From an uncultured Candidatus Melainabacteria bacterium (lineage in GTDB: Bacteria; Cyanobacteriota; Vampirovibrionia; Gastranaerophilales; Gastranaerophilaceae): DNA of 64,000 nt. The position numbers were made by a program, and so were the translations under genes. Under the pieces are notes generated by a model that saw only the letters and a program-made list of their open reading frames with translations, ran no database searches and was not told the origin of the DNA. The first letter of the stretch is position 1; each line of letters opens with the position of its first letter. Below, piece by piece: positions 7,813-16,881 of this stretch. The stretch is taken from the NCBI GenBank assembly GCA_947364235.1, contig CANARY010000004.1, forward strand, positions 124,001 through 188,000, given 5' to 3'.

Positions 7813-8682
7813 TTGAGTAATCCAAATATCAAACTAGCCAAGTTCGCAGGATTTTGTTACGGTGTAAAACGCGCCGTTGAAACTGCTGTCAAGCTTAAAC
7901 AAGAAAATCCTGAGAAAAATATTTATATCTTAGGTGAACTCATTCATAATATGGATGTTATTCGCGAGCTTGATGAGCTTGGTATCAAAACTATTTATGA
8001 AATTCCTGAAAAAGGCAATGGCATCTGTATAGTGAGAAGTCATGGAGAGGCGCCGGCAGTTTTTGAAAAAATCAAAAAAGCAGGGTTTGAGCTTGTTGAT
8101 TTGACTTGTCCGGATGTGAAAAAAGTCCAGCAGCGTGCTGTTGAACTGGCGCAAAATGACTATTTTGTTGTAATTGTTGGAAAACCTAATCATCCGGAAG
8201 TTATAGCAATCAGAGCTAATGCAGAACAGTATTCTGATAAAGTTGTAGTTGCTACTACTATTGAAGAGCTTGCTCCTTACGAAGCTGCAATTAAATCACA
8301 TAGAAAAGTCGGAGTTGTTGTACAGACTACTCAAATGGTTTCTTCACTTAATCTTGTTGTAAATCATTTGAACACGCTTGCTAAAGAGATTTTGATTTAT
8401 AATACAATCTGCCAGTCTACTGCGATGCGCCAGAAGGAAGCAAAAGAACTTGCAAAAGAAAGCGATTTGATGATTGTTGTAGGTTCTAAAAAAAGTGCTA
8501 ATACAACTCATCTTGCAGAAATTTTAAAAAACTGCACAAAAACTGTTCACATTGAAAATGATGAAGAACTTAACAGAGAATTATTAAAAGGAGTTGAATC
8601 TGTAGGTATTACAGCCGGAGCTTCGACCCCGCAAAAAATAATAGATAAAGTCATTAATGTTATAAAAAAGGAGGACAATTAA
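7813..8682 (+). CDS. ispH: 4-hydroxy-3-methylbut-2-enyl diphosphate reductase
   Basis: 289 residues. Last enzyme of the MEP isoprenoid pathway: it reduces HMBPP to IPP and DMAPP using a [4Fe-4S] cluster. The three cluster cysteines are visible in GFCYGVKRA, DLTCPDVKK and NTICQSTAMRQ, with the conserved RSHGEAP and HPEV segments. The start is TTG at 7813: a stop (TGA 7798) closes the frame upstream and no ATG precedes the first conserved motif. Shine-Dalgarno support is poor. rpsA follows after 1 nt; ispH next to, or fused with, an S1 protein is a known arrangement in several bacterial groups. Confidence 0.96.
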   Translation: MSNPNIKLAKFAGFCYGVKRAVETAVKLKQENPEKNIYILGELIHNMDVIRELDELGIKTIYEIPEKGNGICIVRSHGEAPAVFEKIKKAGFELVDLTCPDVKKVQQRAVELAQNDYFVVIVGKPNHPEVIAIRANAEQYSDKVVVATTIEELAPYEAAIKSHRKVGVVVQTTQMVSSLNLVVNHLNTLAKEILIYNTICQSTAMRQKEAKELAKESDLMIVVGSKKSANTTHLAEILKNCTKTVHIENDEELNRELLKGVESVGITAGASTPQKIIDKVINVIKKEDN

Positions 8683-8683
8683 T

Positions 8684-9736
8684 ATGACAACAACAGAAAT
8701 TCGTGATGAATTTGAAATGCTGTTAGAAGAAAGCTTTGCTAAAACTAACAGTGTAGCTGATATCGTAGAAGGTACAGTTATTAAAAAAGAATCAGAAGGT
8801 TATCTTGTAAGCGTTAAAGGCGCTAAAATGGAAGCTTTCTTATCAAACAGAGAACTTTCAAGCGACATCGATGAACTAGAAATCGGTGATGTTAGAGAAT
8901 TCTATGTATTAAAAGAAGAAAATAATGAAGATTCTATGCAATTATCATTAAAGAGAATAGCATTTGCTCAAGCTTGGGCACAGCTTAACGATGCTAAAAT
9001 CCAAGGAGACACAATTCTTGCTAAGGTTGTTTCAACTGTTAAAGGCGGAGTATTGGTTGATGTTGCAGATCTTAAAGGTTTCATCCCATCTTCACAGCTT
9101 AGAACAGGCACTCCATTTGAAGGACTTGTTGATACTAAGATTGAAGTTAAAGTTCTTGAAGCTGATCCTAAGAAAAACAAACTTATCCTTTCTCAAAGAC
9201 AAGCAGTTGCTGAACAAAGAGATCAAGTTGTTGATAACGTTCTTTCTTCATTGGAAGAAGACCAAGTTGTTTCAGGTAATGTAGTAAGAATCACTGATTT
9301 TGGTGCTTTCGTTGATATTAACGGTATCGATGGACTTCTTCCTATTTCTGAAATCTCTTGGCAGAGAATTAAACACCCTTCTGATGTTTTAACTCTTGGT
9401 GATACAATCGAAGTTAAAATCATTAAAATTGATAACGAACTTAAGAGAATTTCTCTTTCTCTTAAGAGAATGGGCGAAAACCCTTGGCAGCAAATTGAAG
9501 GTCAATTCGAAGAAGGTCAGGTTGTTAAAGGAACTGTTAACAAAGTGACTACATTCGGTGCTTTCATCAATATTTTCCCAGGAGTAGAAGCTCTTCTTCC
9601 TGTTTCAGAAATGTCTGATGAAAACGTTAATCCGTTCAACATGTTCAAAGTAGGTTCTGAAGTTGATGTATTAATCAAAAAATTCACTCCGAAAGAACAC
9701 AGAATTGCATTATCTGTAAAAGATATCAATGCATAA
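8684..9736 (+). CDS. rpsA: 30S ribosomal protein S1 (four S1 domains)
   Basis: 350 residues with four OB-fold S1 repeats at about 20-85, 105-175, 190-262 and 276-350. The third and fourth carry the classic GAFVDI and GAFINI cores (DFGAFVDINGIDGLLPISEI, TTFGAFINI). It binds mRNA and helps the small subunit capture transcripts. It has a strong AAAGGAGG ribosome-binding site, directly downstream of ispH. The four-domain length fits Firmicutes/cyanobacteria-type S1 rather than the six-domain E. coli protein. A GC-rich terminator follows. Confidence 0.95.
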   Translation: MTTTEIRDEFEMLLEESFAKTNSVADIVEGTVIKKESEGYLVSVKGAKMEAFLSNRELSSDIDELEIGDVREFYVLKEENNEDSMQLSLKRIAFAQAWAQLNDAKIQGDTILAKVVSTVKGGVLVDVADLKGFIPSSQLRTGTPFEGLVDTKIEVKVLEADPKKNKLILSQRQAVAEQRDQVVDNVLSSLEEDQVVSGNVVRITDFGAFVDINGIDGLLPISEISWQRIKHPSDVLTLGDTIEVKIIKIDNELKRISLSLKRMGENPWQQIEGQFEEGQVVKGTVNKVTTFGAFINIFPGVEALLPVSEMSDENVNPFNMFKVGSEVDVLIKKFTPKEHRIALSVKDINA

Positions 9737-9750
9737 TTGATTTGATATAA

Positions 9751-9792
9751 ATAAAGGCGCGAGCGAAGCTCGCGCCTTTATTGTTTTTTTTT
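9751..9792 (+). terminator. Rho-independent terminator of ispH-rpsA
   Basis: ATAAAGGCGCGAGC-GAA-GCTCGCGCCTTTAT hairpin, followed after two bases by nine T. The stem sequence recurs at 57195-57224 downstream of pilT. Confidence 0.9.
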
Positions 9793-9799
9793 ATTTAAC

Positions 9800-10741
9800 T
9801 TATTCAACTATTTCTGCGCCTTTTGGTTCAATTTTTAAAGTTCTGATATCAGCTTTAAAGCTTTGTCCTTCCCATATATCCATAACTTTTGATTTAATCT
9901 TATCTAAATCATATTTATGCGAAATAATTAAAATAGATGGACCTGCGCCTGATAATACGCAGCCTAAAACTCCGTCTTCGTGTTTAAACGCTTCCATAAT
10001 TTCACGCATGCCAGGTACAAGTTTTTCTCTGTAAGGCTGGTGAAGCTTATCGTGAAGTGCTGCTTTCATAAGCTTTTCATCTTTTGTATTAACTGCTTGA
10101 ATAAGCATAGCGAGGTGTTTTGCGTTATAAATTGCATCTTGCATTGGAACTTCTGACGGAAGAACCGAACGCGCAATATTTGTTGAAAGTTCAAAATCTG
10201 GAATGCAGACGGTAATATCCCAGTCGTGCGGCCAATCAAGTTTTCTGTAAACGATAGAGCCGTCATCTTCTTGTGATGCCATGACAAAACCGCCTAAAAT
10301 TGCAGGAGCAACATTATCAGGGTGACCTTCAACTTCTGTTGCAATAGAAAGCAACGCTGTTGTATCTGCAGGTGAGCCTAAGAGCTTGTTTGCAGCCATT
10401 AAACCGCCTACAATAACTGCAGCAGAACTACCTAATCCCCTTGTGATAGGGATTTGCGACTGAATATTTATTCTGAGTTCAGAAGGTTCCTGGCCAATGG
10501 AGTTGTAAAGCATTTCTACAGCTTTATATACAATATTGTTTTCGTCTTTTGGAATGTTATCAAAAATCATTTCATCAATGATTTCTTCTTCTTCAGACAT
10601 CAGATTTATTTCTACACCTGTTCCCGGCAATACTGTTTCTTCGATTGTAATTGTATTGTAAATCGGAAGAGCTAAACCAAGGCAATCAAATCCGGGGCCG
10701 AGGTTTGCAGATGTTGCAGGAACTTTTACGCTGACTTTCAT
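9800..10741 (-). CDS. thrB: Homoserine kinase
   Basis: 313 residues, GHMP kinase family. It phosphorylates L-homoserine with ATP in threonine biosynthesis. Diagnostic segments: VPATSANLGPGFDCLGLAL at the N-terminus, the ATP-binding loop PITRGLGSSAAVIVGG near residue 90, and the C-terminal GVLGCVLSGAGPSI. Length is normal for the family. An AGGAG sits 12 nt before ATG 10741. It stands alone here, with no other threonine genes nearby. Confidence 0.95.
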   Translation of the reverse strand: MKVSVKVPATSANLGPGFDCLGLALPIYNTITIEETVLPGTGVEINLMSEEEEIIDEMIFDNIPKDENNIVYKAVEMLYNSIGQEPSELRINIQSQIPITRGLGSSAAVIVGGLMAANKLLGSPADTTALLSIATEVEGHPDNVAPAILGGFVMASQEDDGSIVYRKLDWPHDWDITVCIPDFELSTNIARSVLPSEVPMQDAIYNAKHLAMLIQAVNTKDEKLMKAALHDKLHQPYREKLVPGMREIMEAFKHEDGVLGCVLSGAGPSILIISHKYDLDKIKSKVMDIWEGQSFKADIRTLKIEPKGAEIVE

Positions 10742-10891
10742 TTTTAAATTTTTCTCCTAAAAAGTATAAGGTGATTATACAATAAATAAAATTAAATGTC
10801 GTTAGTATTTGTAAAGCATTGTTAAGAAAAGGCAATTCTATTTTTGGAAAACACTTTATATAGATAGTGTAGTAGTTTAAAGGTGTATTAT

Positions 10892-11566
10892 ATGACAAAT
10901 CCTTATGCAATGAACGGATATAGCCAGGCTTATCCCCAAACATACCGGCAGCCGGTTTCGAATGGGCCGTCTGTTTTAAGCATGGCTGCTTTTGGAGCAG
11001 TTGGAGGCGGGGCAGCCGGGTATTTGAAAAACAGGTTTCCGGTTGGAAAAGGTGGAGCTGTTTCGGATACTTTTGCTAAAGAAGTTTTTGAAAATAATTT
11101 GAAAAAGAATGGTTCTGCTGATGCGAACCAATATTTTTCAGAGCTTCAAAATGTTTTGAAAAAGATTGATAAAATTAGTACACCGGAAGGATTTAAAAAA
11201 TTAATAACAGATAACAAAAATTTGCTAGAAGATCAGTGCAGAGGGATTTCTGCTGAATCATTTGCGGACGCCGTAAATTCAACCAACTTAAAAGACAGTA
11301 AAAAAGCATTAAAAGAGACTTTGCAGGCAATTATGAATTTTGAAAGGGCCAAAACAAAAAACGCAATTAAGCTTGCATGGAATAGCGAGGCAAAGAAATT
11401 TGTGCAGACTCCTGAGTTTAGAGATAATAAACTTTTTGAAGTTATTAAAGGTACAAAAAATAGCATGCAGTGGAAAAAAGCGCTTAAGTACGGAGGTATT
11501 TCTGCAGGAGTCATGGGAGCTTTGACTATTGCGTATAAAATGTTAACTTCTAAAAAGAGTGTATAA
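10892..11566 (+). CDS. Uncharacterised helical protein
   Basis: 224 residues from ATG 10892, chosen because AAAGGTG lies 6 nt upstream (a GTG at 10883 would add three residues). The N-terminus is Tyr/Pro/Asn-rich (MTNPYAMNGYSQAYPQTYRQ), followed by a Gly/Ala segment (AAFGAVGGGAAGYL), a charged mostly helical middle (about 55-195) and a hydrophobic C-terminal helix (ISAGVMGALTIAYKML). The two hydrophobic segments at the ends could contact membrane. No family recognised; probably lineage-specific. Confidence 0.7.
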   Translation: MTNPYAMNGYSQAYPQTYRQPVSNGPSVLSMAAFGAVGGGAAGYLKNRFPVGKGGAVSDTFAKEVFENNLKKNGSADANQYFSELQNVLKKIDKISTPEGFKKLITDNKNLLEDQCRGISAESFADAVNSTNLKDSKKALKETLQAIMNFERAKTKNAIKLAWNSEAKKFVQTPEFRDNKLFEVIKGTKNSMQWKKALKYGGISAGVMGALTIAYKMLTSKKSV

Positions 11567-11575
11567 ATAATTCTG

Positions 11576-11584
11576 TGATATAAT
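11576..11584 (+). promoter_or_regulatory. Extended -10 of mazG, leaderless architecture
   Basis: TGaTATAAT, ending 6 nt before ATG 11591. No Shine-Dalgarno is present, so the transcript likely begins at or next to the A of ATG. Confidence 0.55.
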
Positions 11585-11590
11585 CAGTTT

Positions 11591-12361
11591 ATGAAGTATC
11601 CGAATTTAGAAAAGCTGGTTGATATTATCGCAGTTTTAAGAAGTGAAAACGGATGTGCTTGGGATAGAGCACAGACACATAGAACTTTGCGTCCGAATAT
11701 GATTGAAGAAGCTTATGAAGCTGTTGATGCGATTGACGACGGAGATATTGCCAACTTAAGAGAAGAGCTTGGCGATGTTCTTCTTCAAGTTGTCTTGCAT
11801 TCTCAAATAGCCAAAGATGAAGGCGAGTTTGATATAGAAGATGTAGCAAAAGAACTCAGTGATAAGCTTATTCACAGGCATCCGCACGTTTTCGGAACGA
11901 CAGAAGTTCATTCTACTCAGGATATTATTGATAATTGGGATAAGCTTAAAAAAGAGGAAAAAACTTATAGAAAATCTGTTTTGGACGGGATTTCTAAATC
12001 ACAATCAGCTTTAATGTCGGCTCAAAAGATAAGCAAAAAAGTTGTGAAAGTCGGATTTGAATGGGATTCTGTTGAAAGTTTAAAAGAATGTATAAAATCT
12101 GAGTACAAAGAGTTTGAAGAGGCTGTCGAAAGCGGTGATAAAGCCCGAATGGAAGATGAAATGGGCGACATCTTTTTTGCGACTGTAAATCTTGCAAGAT
12201 GGTATAAAATTGATGCTGAACAAGCGCTTCTCGGGGCAAATAAAAAATTCACAAAAAGGTTTAAAAAGATGGAAGAATTAAAAGAAAAACCGTTTGAAGA
12301 TTATACGTACGATGAATTTAATGATTTGTGGAAGCGTGCTAAATTAGAGCTGGAGGATTAA
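11591..12361 (+). CDS. mazG: Nucleoside triphosphate pyrophosphohydrolase MazG
   Basis: 256 residues with two MazG-type helical domains. Domain one has the metal-binding pattern EEAYEAVDAI...EELGDVLLQ. Domain two has EYKEFEEAVESGDKARMEDEMGD. It hydrolyses NTPs/dNTPs to monophosphate and PPi, as housekeeping and during starvation. The Trp-Asp (CAWDRAQTH) N-terminal motif is typical of the full-length bacterial enzyme. It lacks a Shine-Dalgarno, but an extended -10 ends 6 nt upstream. Followed 3 nt later by the PPIase gene. Confidence 0.94.
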   Translation: MKYPNLEKLVDIIAVLRSENGCAWDRAQTHRTLRPNMIEEAYEAVDAIDDGDIANLREELGDVLLQVVLHSQIAKDEGEFDIEDVAKELSDKLIHRHPHVFGTTEVHSTQDIIDNWDKLKKEEKTYRKSVLDGISKSQSALMSAQKISKKVVKVGFEWDSVESLKECIKSEYKEFEEAVESGDKARMEDEMGDIFFATVNLARWYKIDAEQALLGANKKFTKRFKKMEELKEKPFEDYTYDEFNDLWKRAKLELED

Positions 12362-12364
12362 TTT

Positions 12365-12709
12365 ATGAAAAAAATATTAAGTGTACTGTTTTTATTAACA
12401 ATTTTAAGTGTTCCTGCATTTGCAAAAGATGTCACAAAAGTTTGCGCAAACCATATTCTTGTGCCGACAGAAGCAGAAGCGGTTAAATTAAAAAGCCAGA
12501 TTAAGAATTTTGATGATTTCAAATACTATGCAAAAATTTATTCAAAATGCCCTTCTGGCCGAGATGGCGGAGATTTAGGCTGTTTTGGCAGAGGCCAAAT
12601 GGTAAAATCTTTTGAAGATGCTGCGTTTAATGGAAATGCCGGAGAAGTTTCAGAACCAGTTAAAACCCAGTTCGGTTATCACTTACTCTGGGTAACAAAG
12701 AAGTATTAA
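12365..12709 (+). CDS. Secreted parvulin-type peptidylprolyl isomerase
   Basis: 114 residues: signal peptide ([20 protein letters not shown]) plus a single PpiC/parvulin domain. Recognisable motifs are [13 protein letters not shown], the [22 protein letters not shown] core, and the C-terminal F-x-x-A-F...[18 protein letters not shown]. It catalyses cis/trans proline isomerisation, here presumably in the periplasm. It is essentially a stand-alone catalytic domain without the SurA chaperone portion. It sits between mazG and the DMT gene with 3-nt gaps, so co-transcription is likely. Confidence 0.9.
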   Translation: MKKILSVLFLLTILSVPAFAKDVTKVCANHILVPTEAEAVKLKSQIKNFDDFKYYAKIYSKCPSGRDGGDLGCFGRGQMVKSFEDAAFNGNAGEVSEPVKTQFGYHLLWVTKKY

Positions 12710-12712
12710 AGA

Positions 12713-13615
12713 ATGAAAAACAAAATTTCGGGAAATATTGCATTATTTATGACAGCCCTAATCTGGGGGCTGTCATTTGTAGCGCAAAGAGAAGGAATGG
12801 AATACGTAGGTCCGTTTACTTTTAACATGGCAAGAAGTTTTTTAGGCTGCCTAAGCCTTATCCCTGTTATATGCTGGGTAAAGTTTTCTAAGCCGGATAC
12901 AAGAACAGAAAGAAGAAAACGTTATCAGCATATAAATCTTGCGCGGGCAGGTATTGGCTGCGGACTGGCTTTGTTTACTGCAATGACTATTCAGCAGTAC
13001 TGTATGCAGTACGTAACTGCTGGTAAAGCTGGATTTATCACTGCTTTATATATAATTTTTGTTCCGATAATTTCTATTCTGCAGGGTAAACGATTGGAAA
13101 AAAGTATTATTGTATGTGTTTTTCTGGCTGTAATCGGTCTTTATCTTCTATGTTACAAACCTGGAGGCGGATTTAACATTTACGACCTTTTCTTGCTTGT
13201 AAGTGCATTTTTTTACGGGGTTCATATTCTGGTTGTTAATTATTATTCAGAAAGAGTTCATCCTGTGAAAGCTTCTTGTGCTCAGTTTTTTACGGTCGGG
13301 GTTCTTTCTCTGTTTTTGATGTTAATGTTTGAACATCCAACTTTTGCAAGCTTAATTGCTTGTAAAGTTCCGATTTTTTATGCAGGTGTTTTAACTTGCG
13401 GTGTTGCTTACACTCTCCAGATTTTCGGGCAGAAAAATACTCTGCCGATTATTGCGTCATTAATTTTCAGCTTAGAATCTGTCTTTGCTGTAATCGGCGG
13501 GGCGTTAATTCTTGGAGAGACTATGCTTCCAAAAGAAATTCTTGGATGTGTGTTTATGATTACCGCTGTAATCCTTGCAAATATACCTGTACAGCCTCAG
13601 GAACAAAACCGCTGA
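12713..13615 (+). CDS. DMT-superfamily (EamA) permease
   Basis: 300 residues with about ten hydrophobic helices and two EamA repeats (about 5-145 and 155-295). The family signature ALIWGLSFVAQREGMEYVGP lies at the start, and SLIFSLESVFAVIGGALILGE in the second repeat is typical of the RhaT/EamA group. It likely exports or imports a small metabolite; substrate unknown. Third gene of the mazG operon. Its last 56 bases overlap the end of coaD on the opposite strand. Confidence 0.9.
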   Translation: MKNKISGNIALFMTALIWGLSFVAQREGMEYVGPFTFNMARSFLGCLSLIPVICWVKFSKPDTRTERRKRYQHINLARAGIGCGLALFTAMTIQQYCMQYVTAGKAGFITALYIIFVPIISILQGKRLEKSIIVCVFLAVIGLYLLCYKPGGGFNIYDLFLLVSAFFYGVHILVVNYYSERVHPVKASCAQFFTVGVLSLFLMLMFEHPTFASLIACKVPIFYAGVLTCGVAYTLQIFGQKNTLPIIASLIFSLESVFAVIGGALILGETMLPKEILGCVFMITAVILANIPVQPQEQNR

Positions 13616-14036
13616 TATCACCTTTGTTTAAAAGTATTTCTCTGACGCAGGATGATGAGATAAAGTTATATTCAGGTTTTGTGATTAAAAATACTGTTTT
13701 AATTTCGTTGTACAAAGCATTGTTTGTCTGTGAAAGCTGCATTTCATATTCAAAGTCAAAAGAAGTCCTTAATCCTCTTAAAAGAACAGAAGCACTGCGT
13801 TTTTTTGCATATTCGACTGTCAGGCCTTCGAAAGAATCAACTTCAACATTAGGAAAGTCTGTTACGCTTTCTTTTATTAACTTTACGCGCTCGTCAATTG
13901 TTAAGAAGCCTTTTTTGTTTGCATTGTAAGAAACTGCAATGATTACTTTTTCAAAAATTTCAGCACCGCTTTTTAAAATATCTAAATGTCCGTTTGTAAT
14001 CGGGTCGAAACTTCCCGGATAAATTGCAATAGTCAT
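13560..14036 (-). CDS. coaD: Phosphopantetheine adenylyltransferase
   Basis: 158 residues. It transfers AMP from ATP to 4'-phosphopantetheine in CoA synthesis. It shows the nucleotidyltransferase HxGH-type motif (YPGSFDPITNGHLDI), the substrate loop VLLRGLRTSFDFEYEMQL and the second signature ISSSCVRE. Length is normal, so the convergent 56-bp overlap with the permease gene appears genuine. It has no Shine-Dalgarno; TGtTATAAT ends 6 nt before the ATG. Confidence 0.95.
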   Translation of the reverse strand: MTIAIYPGSFDPITNGHLDILKSGAEIFEKVIIAVSYNANKKGFLTIDERVKLIKESVTDFPNVEVDSFEGLTVEYAKKRSASVLLRGLRTSFDFEYEMQLSQTNNALYNEIKTVFLITKPEYNFISSSCVREILLNKGDISGFVPEAVQVYLQGLQR

Positions 14037-14042
14037 GTATCA

Positions 14043-14051
14043 ATTATAACA
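14043..14051 (-). promoter_or_regulatory. Extended -10 of coaD, leaderless architecture
   Basis: On the minus strand TGtTATAAT, then six bases (TGATAC), then ATG 14036. A divergent TGgTAAAAT at 14058-14066 probably serves rseP, which does have a Shine-Dalgarno. Confidence 0.55.
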
Positions 14052-14090
14052 CAATTATGGTAAAATTATAAAAAAGTGAGGGAGAAAAAT

Positions 14091-15452
14091 ATGTCAGTTA
14101 TTTTAATGATTTTACTTATAAGCTTACTTATACTTGTTCACGAAGCAGGGCATTTCTTTGCTGCGCGGGCATTTGGTATAAAAGTTGATAAATTTGGTTT
14201 CGGGCTTCCGATTGGACCGACTCTTTTTAAGAAAAAAGTCGGAGATGTTGAAGTTCTTGTACATGCTTTTTTACTTGGCGGATATGTTTCTTTTCCTGAT
14301 GATGATAAAGATTGCGACCTGCCTGCTGATTCTCCTGAAAGATTTACGAACAAACCGGCATGGCAGAGAGCTGTGGTGGTTTCTGCAGGTGTAATTGCAA
14401 ACGCAATTTGCGGGCTTTTGCTTGTAATGCTTGTTGCGATTGTGTCGCATAAGCTTCCTTCAGGAAATTATGAAATCTTCGCTGGAGATATCAATGCTCC
14501 AAAAGAAGCTTCTATCTGGCAGTCTGGTTTAGAAAAAGGAGATAGAATTCTTAAAGCAAACGGGTGCGATATAAATAATGTTTATTCTCTTGTGACAATT
14601 GTTCAAAACAGTGCAAAGAATAACGGCATTTCTTCAGAAAAAACTATTGAAGAAAATTACGAAAAATTAAAAGATTTAAACCCGGGGCTTTCAAGAGACG
14701 AAATAATTCCTGAAGGTATTGCAATAAGGCTTCCGGATGACACTGCAAAAGATGTTATTTCAATGGACAAATACGCTTTAAAAGGTGCAAAATATTACAA
14801 AAAAGAAGGGTTAAAGATTGAACCTGATTTGAGAAAATTTGGTCAAAGTCTTGAAGATAAAACAGCGTATATAAGCGATGGCAAATATACAATGTATGAA
14901 GTTGCACAAGCAATTTCTGACGGTAAACATCCTGTTCAATTAACTGTATTAAGAGACGGCAAAACTCTTGAACTTAATCCTATTTACCCTGATGAAAAAG
15001 GGCTTATTGGAATTGGTTTGGATACAAAACCTGTTATGACGCCGACTACAAAACCTTCAACGGTTGTGACTGAGAGCTGGAGCTATCTTTGGGATAATAC
15101 TTATATGATGATGTATTCTTTAGGTCAGCTTTTTACAGGAAACATACCGGTAAAAGATATGCATGGAGTTGTTGCGATTACTAAAATCGGCGGAGATATG
15201 ATTAAGGAAAACGGAAAAAGCGCAGGAGTTCTGCTTGCTGCTTTGATTTCTATGAACCTTGCTATTCTTAATCTGCTTCCGATTCCGGCTTTAGATGGCG
15301 GGCATTTGATGTTTCTGATTATTGAGAAAATTATTGGTAAACCTCTGGATGATAAAGTTGTAAATACAATTTCAAACGTATTTTTCTTCCTGCTTATTAT
15401 CTTGATGATATTTATAGTGTTTAATGACATCTTATTACTTATCCATAAGTGA
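14091..15452 (+). CDS. rseP: Site-2 protease RseP (membrane zinc metalloprotease)
   Basis: 453 residues. The intramembrane zinc motif HEAGH is in the first helix (LILVHEAGHFFAARAFG). A PDZ-like insert lies at about 120-330, and the second metal/catalytic motif (LNLLPIPALDGGHLMF) is near 395-410 with a final transmembrane helix. It cleaves transmembrane substrates such as anti-sigma factors and signal-peptide remnants. The start is ATG 14091, preceded by GTGAGGGAG; a GTG at 14076 would swallow that ribosome-binding site. The insert is longer than usual, with a second PDZ-like part (SDGKHPVQLTVLRDGKTLEL). Confidence 0.93.
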   Translation: MSVILMILLISLLILVHEAGHFFAARAFGIKVDKFGFGLPIGPTLFKKKVGDVEVLVHAFLLGGYVSFPDDDKDCDLPADSPERFTNKPAWQRAVVVSAGVIANAICGLLLVMLVAIVSHKLPSGNYEIFAGDINAPKEASIWQSGLEKGDRILKANGCDINNVYSLVTIVQNSAKNNGISSEKTIEENYEKLKDLNPGLSRDEIIPEGIAIRLPDDTAKDVISMDKYALKGAKYYKKEGLKIEPDLRKFGQSLEDKTAYISDGKYTMYEVAQAISDGKHPVQLTVLRDGKTLELNPIYPDEKGLIGIGLDTKPVMTPTTKPSTVVTESWSYLWDNTYMMMYSLGQLFTGNIPVKDMHGVVAITKIGGDMIKENGKSAGVLLAALISMNLAILNLLPIPALDGGHLMFLIIEKIIGKPLDDKVVNTISNVFFFLLIILMIFIVFNDILLLIHK

Positions 15453-15461
15453 AGTGTCTAA

Positions 15462-15490
15462 TTGAATAAAATTTTGTAACCCGCCATAAT
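15462..15490 (+). promoter_or_regulatory. Promoter of the pyridine nucleotide-disulfide oxidoreductase gene
   Basis: TTGAAT at 15462-15467, a 17-nt spacer, then CATAAT at 15485-15490, ending 6 nt before ATG 15497. No Shine-Dalgarno, so a leaderless mRNA is likely. Confidence 0.55.
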
Positions 15491-15496
15491 CTGATT

Positions 15497-16846
15497 ATGA
15501 AAATAATAATTATCGGCGGTGTTGCAGCAGGAGCTAAGGCTGCAGCTAAATCAAAAAGAATGCTTCCTGACGCAGAAGTTCATGTTTACACAAAAGATTC
15601 TCATGTTTCTTACTCATCTTGCGGTCTTCCATATTATATTGCAGGAGACTTTGAAGATTGGCATAAACTTGTTGTAAGAACAAAAGAAGAGTTTGAAAAA
15701 AGCGGGATAAATATTCATACAGAACATCTTGTAACAAAGATTCTTCCTGCTGATAAACGAATTCTGGTAAAAAATATTGAGAATGGAACTTGTGATTTTG
15801 TTGATTATGACAAGCTTATTATTGCAACTGGAGCAGCTCCATTTATTCCTGAAATAAAAAATTCCGGCTTAAGAAATGTTTTTTCTGTAAGAACTTTGGA
15901 AGACGGTATTAATATACGAAATGCTATGGAAAAATCTGGGCATATAACACTTGTTGGCGGCGGATATATCAGTATTGAGCTTATTGAAGCGTTTGTTAAA
16001 AACAAGAAAAAAGTGACTTTAATAGAGCGTTCTCCATTTTTGATTTCAGCGTTTGATGAGGATATTTCTTCTTTGATTCAAGCCTTTATTTTAGAGAATT
16101 CTGACGGGCTTGTAAAAATTATTAACGAAGATGTAGTAAGCGAATTTGTCGGTGAAGAACATATTCGCGGTGTTGTAACATCAAACGGCTTGGGGTTTGA
16201 AACCGATATGGCAGTAATTGCAGCAGGTGTTTATCCTGTAGTTGATATCGCCAGAGAATCAGGAATTACAATAGGCGAAACTGGTGCTATTAAAGTTAAT
16301 AGCAGAATGGAAACGAATATACCGGATATTTATGCTTGCGGTGATTGTGCAGAAAAATATCACATGGTATCTCATTCTCCTGTCTGGGTTCCGCTTGGTT
16401 CAACTGCCAATAAAGAAGGCAGAGCAGCTGCGATTAATGCTTGCGGCGGGGTTGAAGATTTTGAAGGTATTCTAGGCTCAGCAGTTTTAAGATACCACGC
16501 TTTTAATATGTCAATAACAGGCTTAACAGAAAAAACAGCGCAAAAACGAGGTTTTGATACTGTGTCAGTTGTTATAACAAAACGCGATAAAGCGGGTTAT
16601 ATGCCTGAAGTTAAGAATGTTACTTTAAAACTGGTTGCAGACAGGCGTTCCCATCGAATACTTGGAGCTCAAGCAATAGGATGCGGTGATGCCGATAAAC
16701 GTGTTAATACAGTGTCAATGGGACTTGTACGCGGAATAACGGTTGAAGATTTGCTTGACGTAGATTTAACCTACGCTCCGCCATTTTCAACAAGTATTGA
16801 TATTCTTATCTCAGCAGCAAGGATTTTGAAATCAAAGTTGAACTGA
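15497..16846 (+). CDS. FAD-dependent CoA-disulfide-reductase/NADH-oxidase family enzyme
   Basis: 449 residues. FAD-binding start IIIGGVAAGAKAAAKSKR, redox cysteine in the SYSSCGLPYYIAG motif (C43) that defines the CoADR/NADH oxidase/Nox family, NAD-binding loop HITLVGGGYISIELIEAF near 155, second FAD motif IYACGDCAEK near 280, then a C-terminal dimerisation domain. It reduces CoA disulfide or related disulfides/polysulfides, or O2, with NAD(P)H; the exact substrate cannot be read from the sequence. A role in redox homeostasis of an anaerobe is plausible. Confidence 0.88.
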   Translation: MKIIIIGGVAAGAKAAAKSKRMLPDAEVHVYTKDSHVSYSSCGLPYYIAGDFEDWHKLVVRTKEEFEKSGINIHTEHLVTKILPADKRILVKNIENGTCDFVDYDKLIIATGAAPFIPEIKNSGLRNVFSVRTLEDGINIRNAMEKSGHITLVGGGYISIELIEAFVKNKKKVTLIERSPFLISAFDEDISSLIQAFILENSDGLVKIINEDVVSEFVGEEHIRGVVTSNGLGFETDMAVIAAGVYPVVDIARESGITIGETGAIKVNSRMETNIPDIYACGDCAEKYHMVSHSPVWVPLGSTANKEGRAAAINACGGVEDFEGILGSAVLRYHAFNMSITGLTEKTAQKRGFDTVSVVITKRDKAGYMPEVKNVTLKLVADRRSHRILGAQAIGCGDADKRVNTVSMGLVRGITVEDLLDVDLTYAPPFSTSIDILISAARILKSKLN

Positions 16847-16881
16847 TATTGCAGCCTCAAACCAACCAAATGCCTTTGTCC

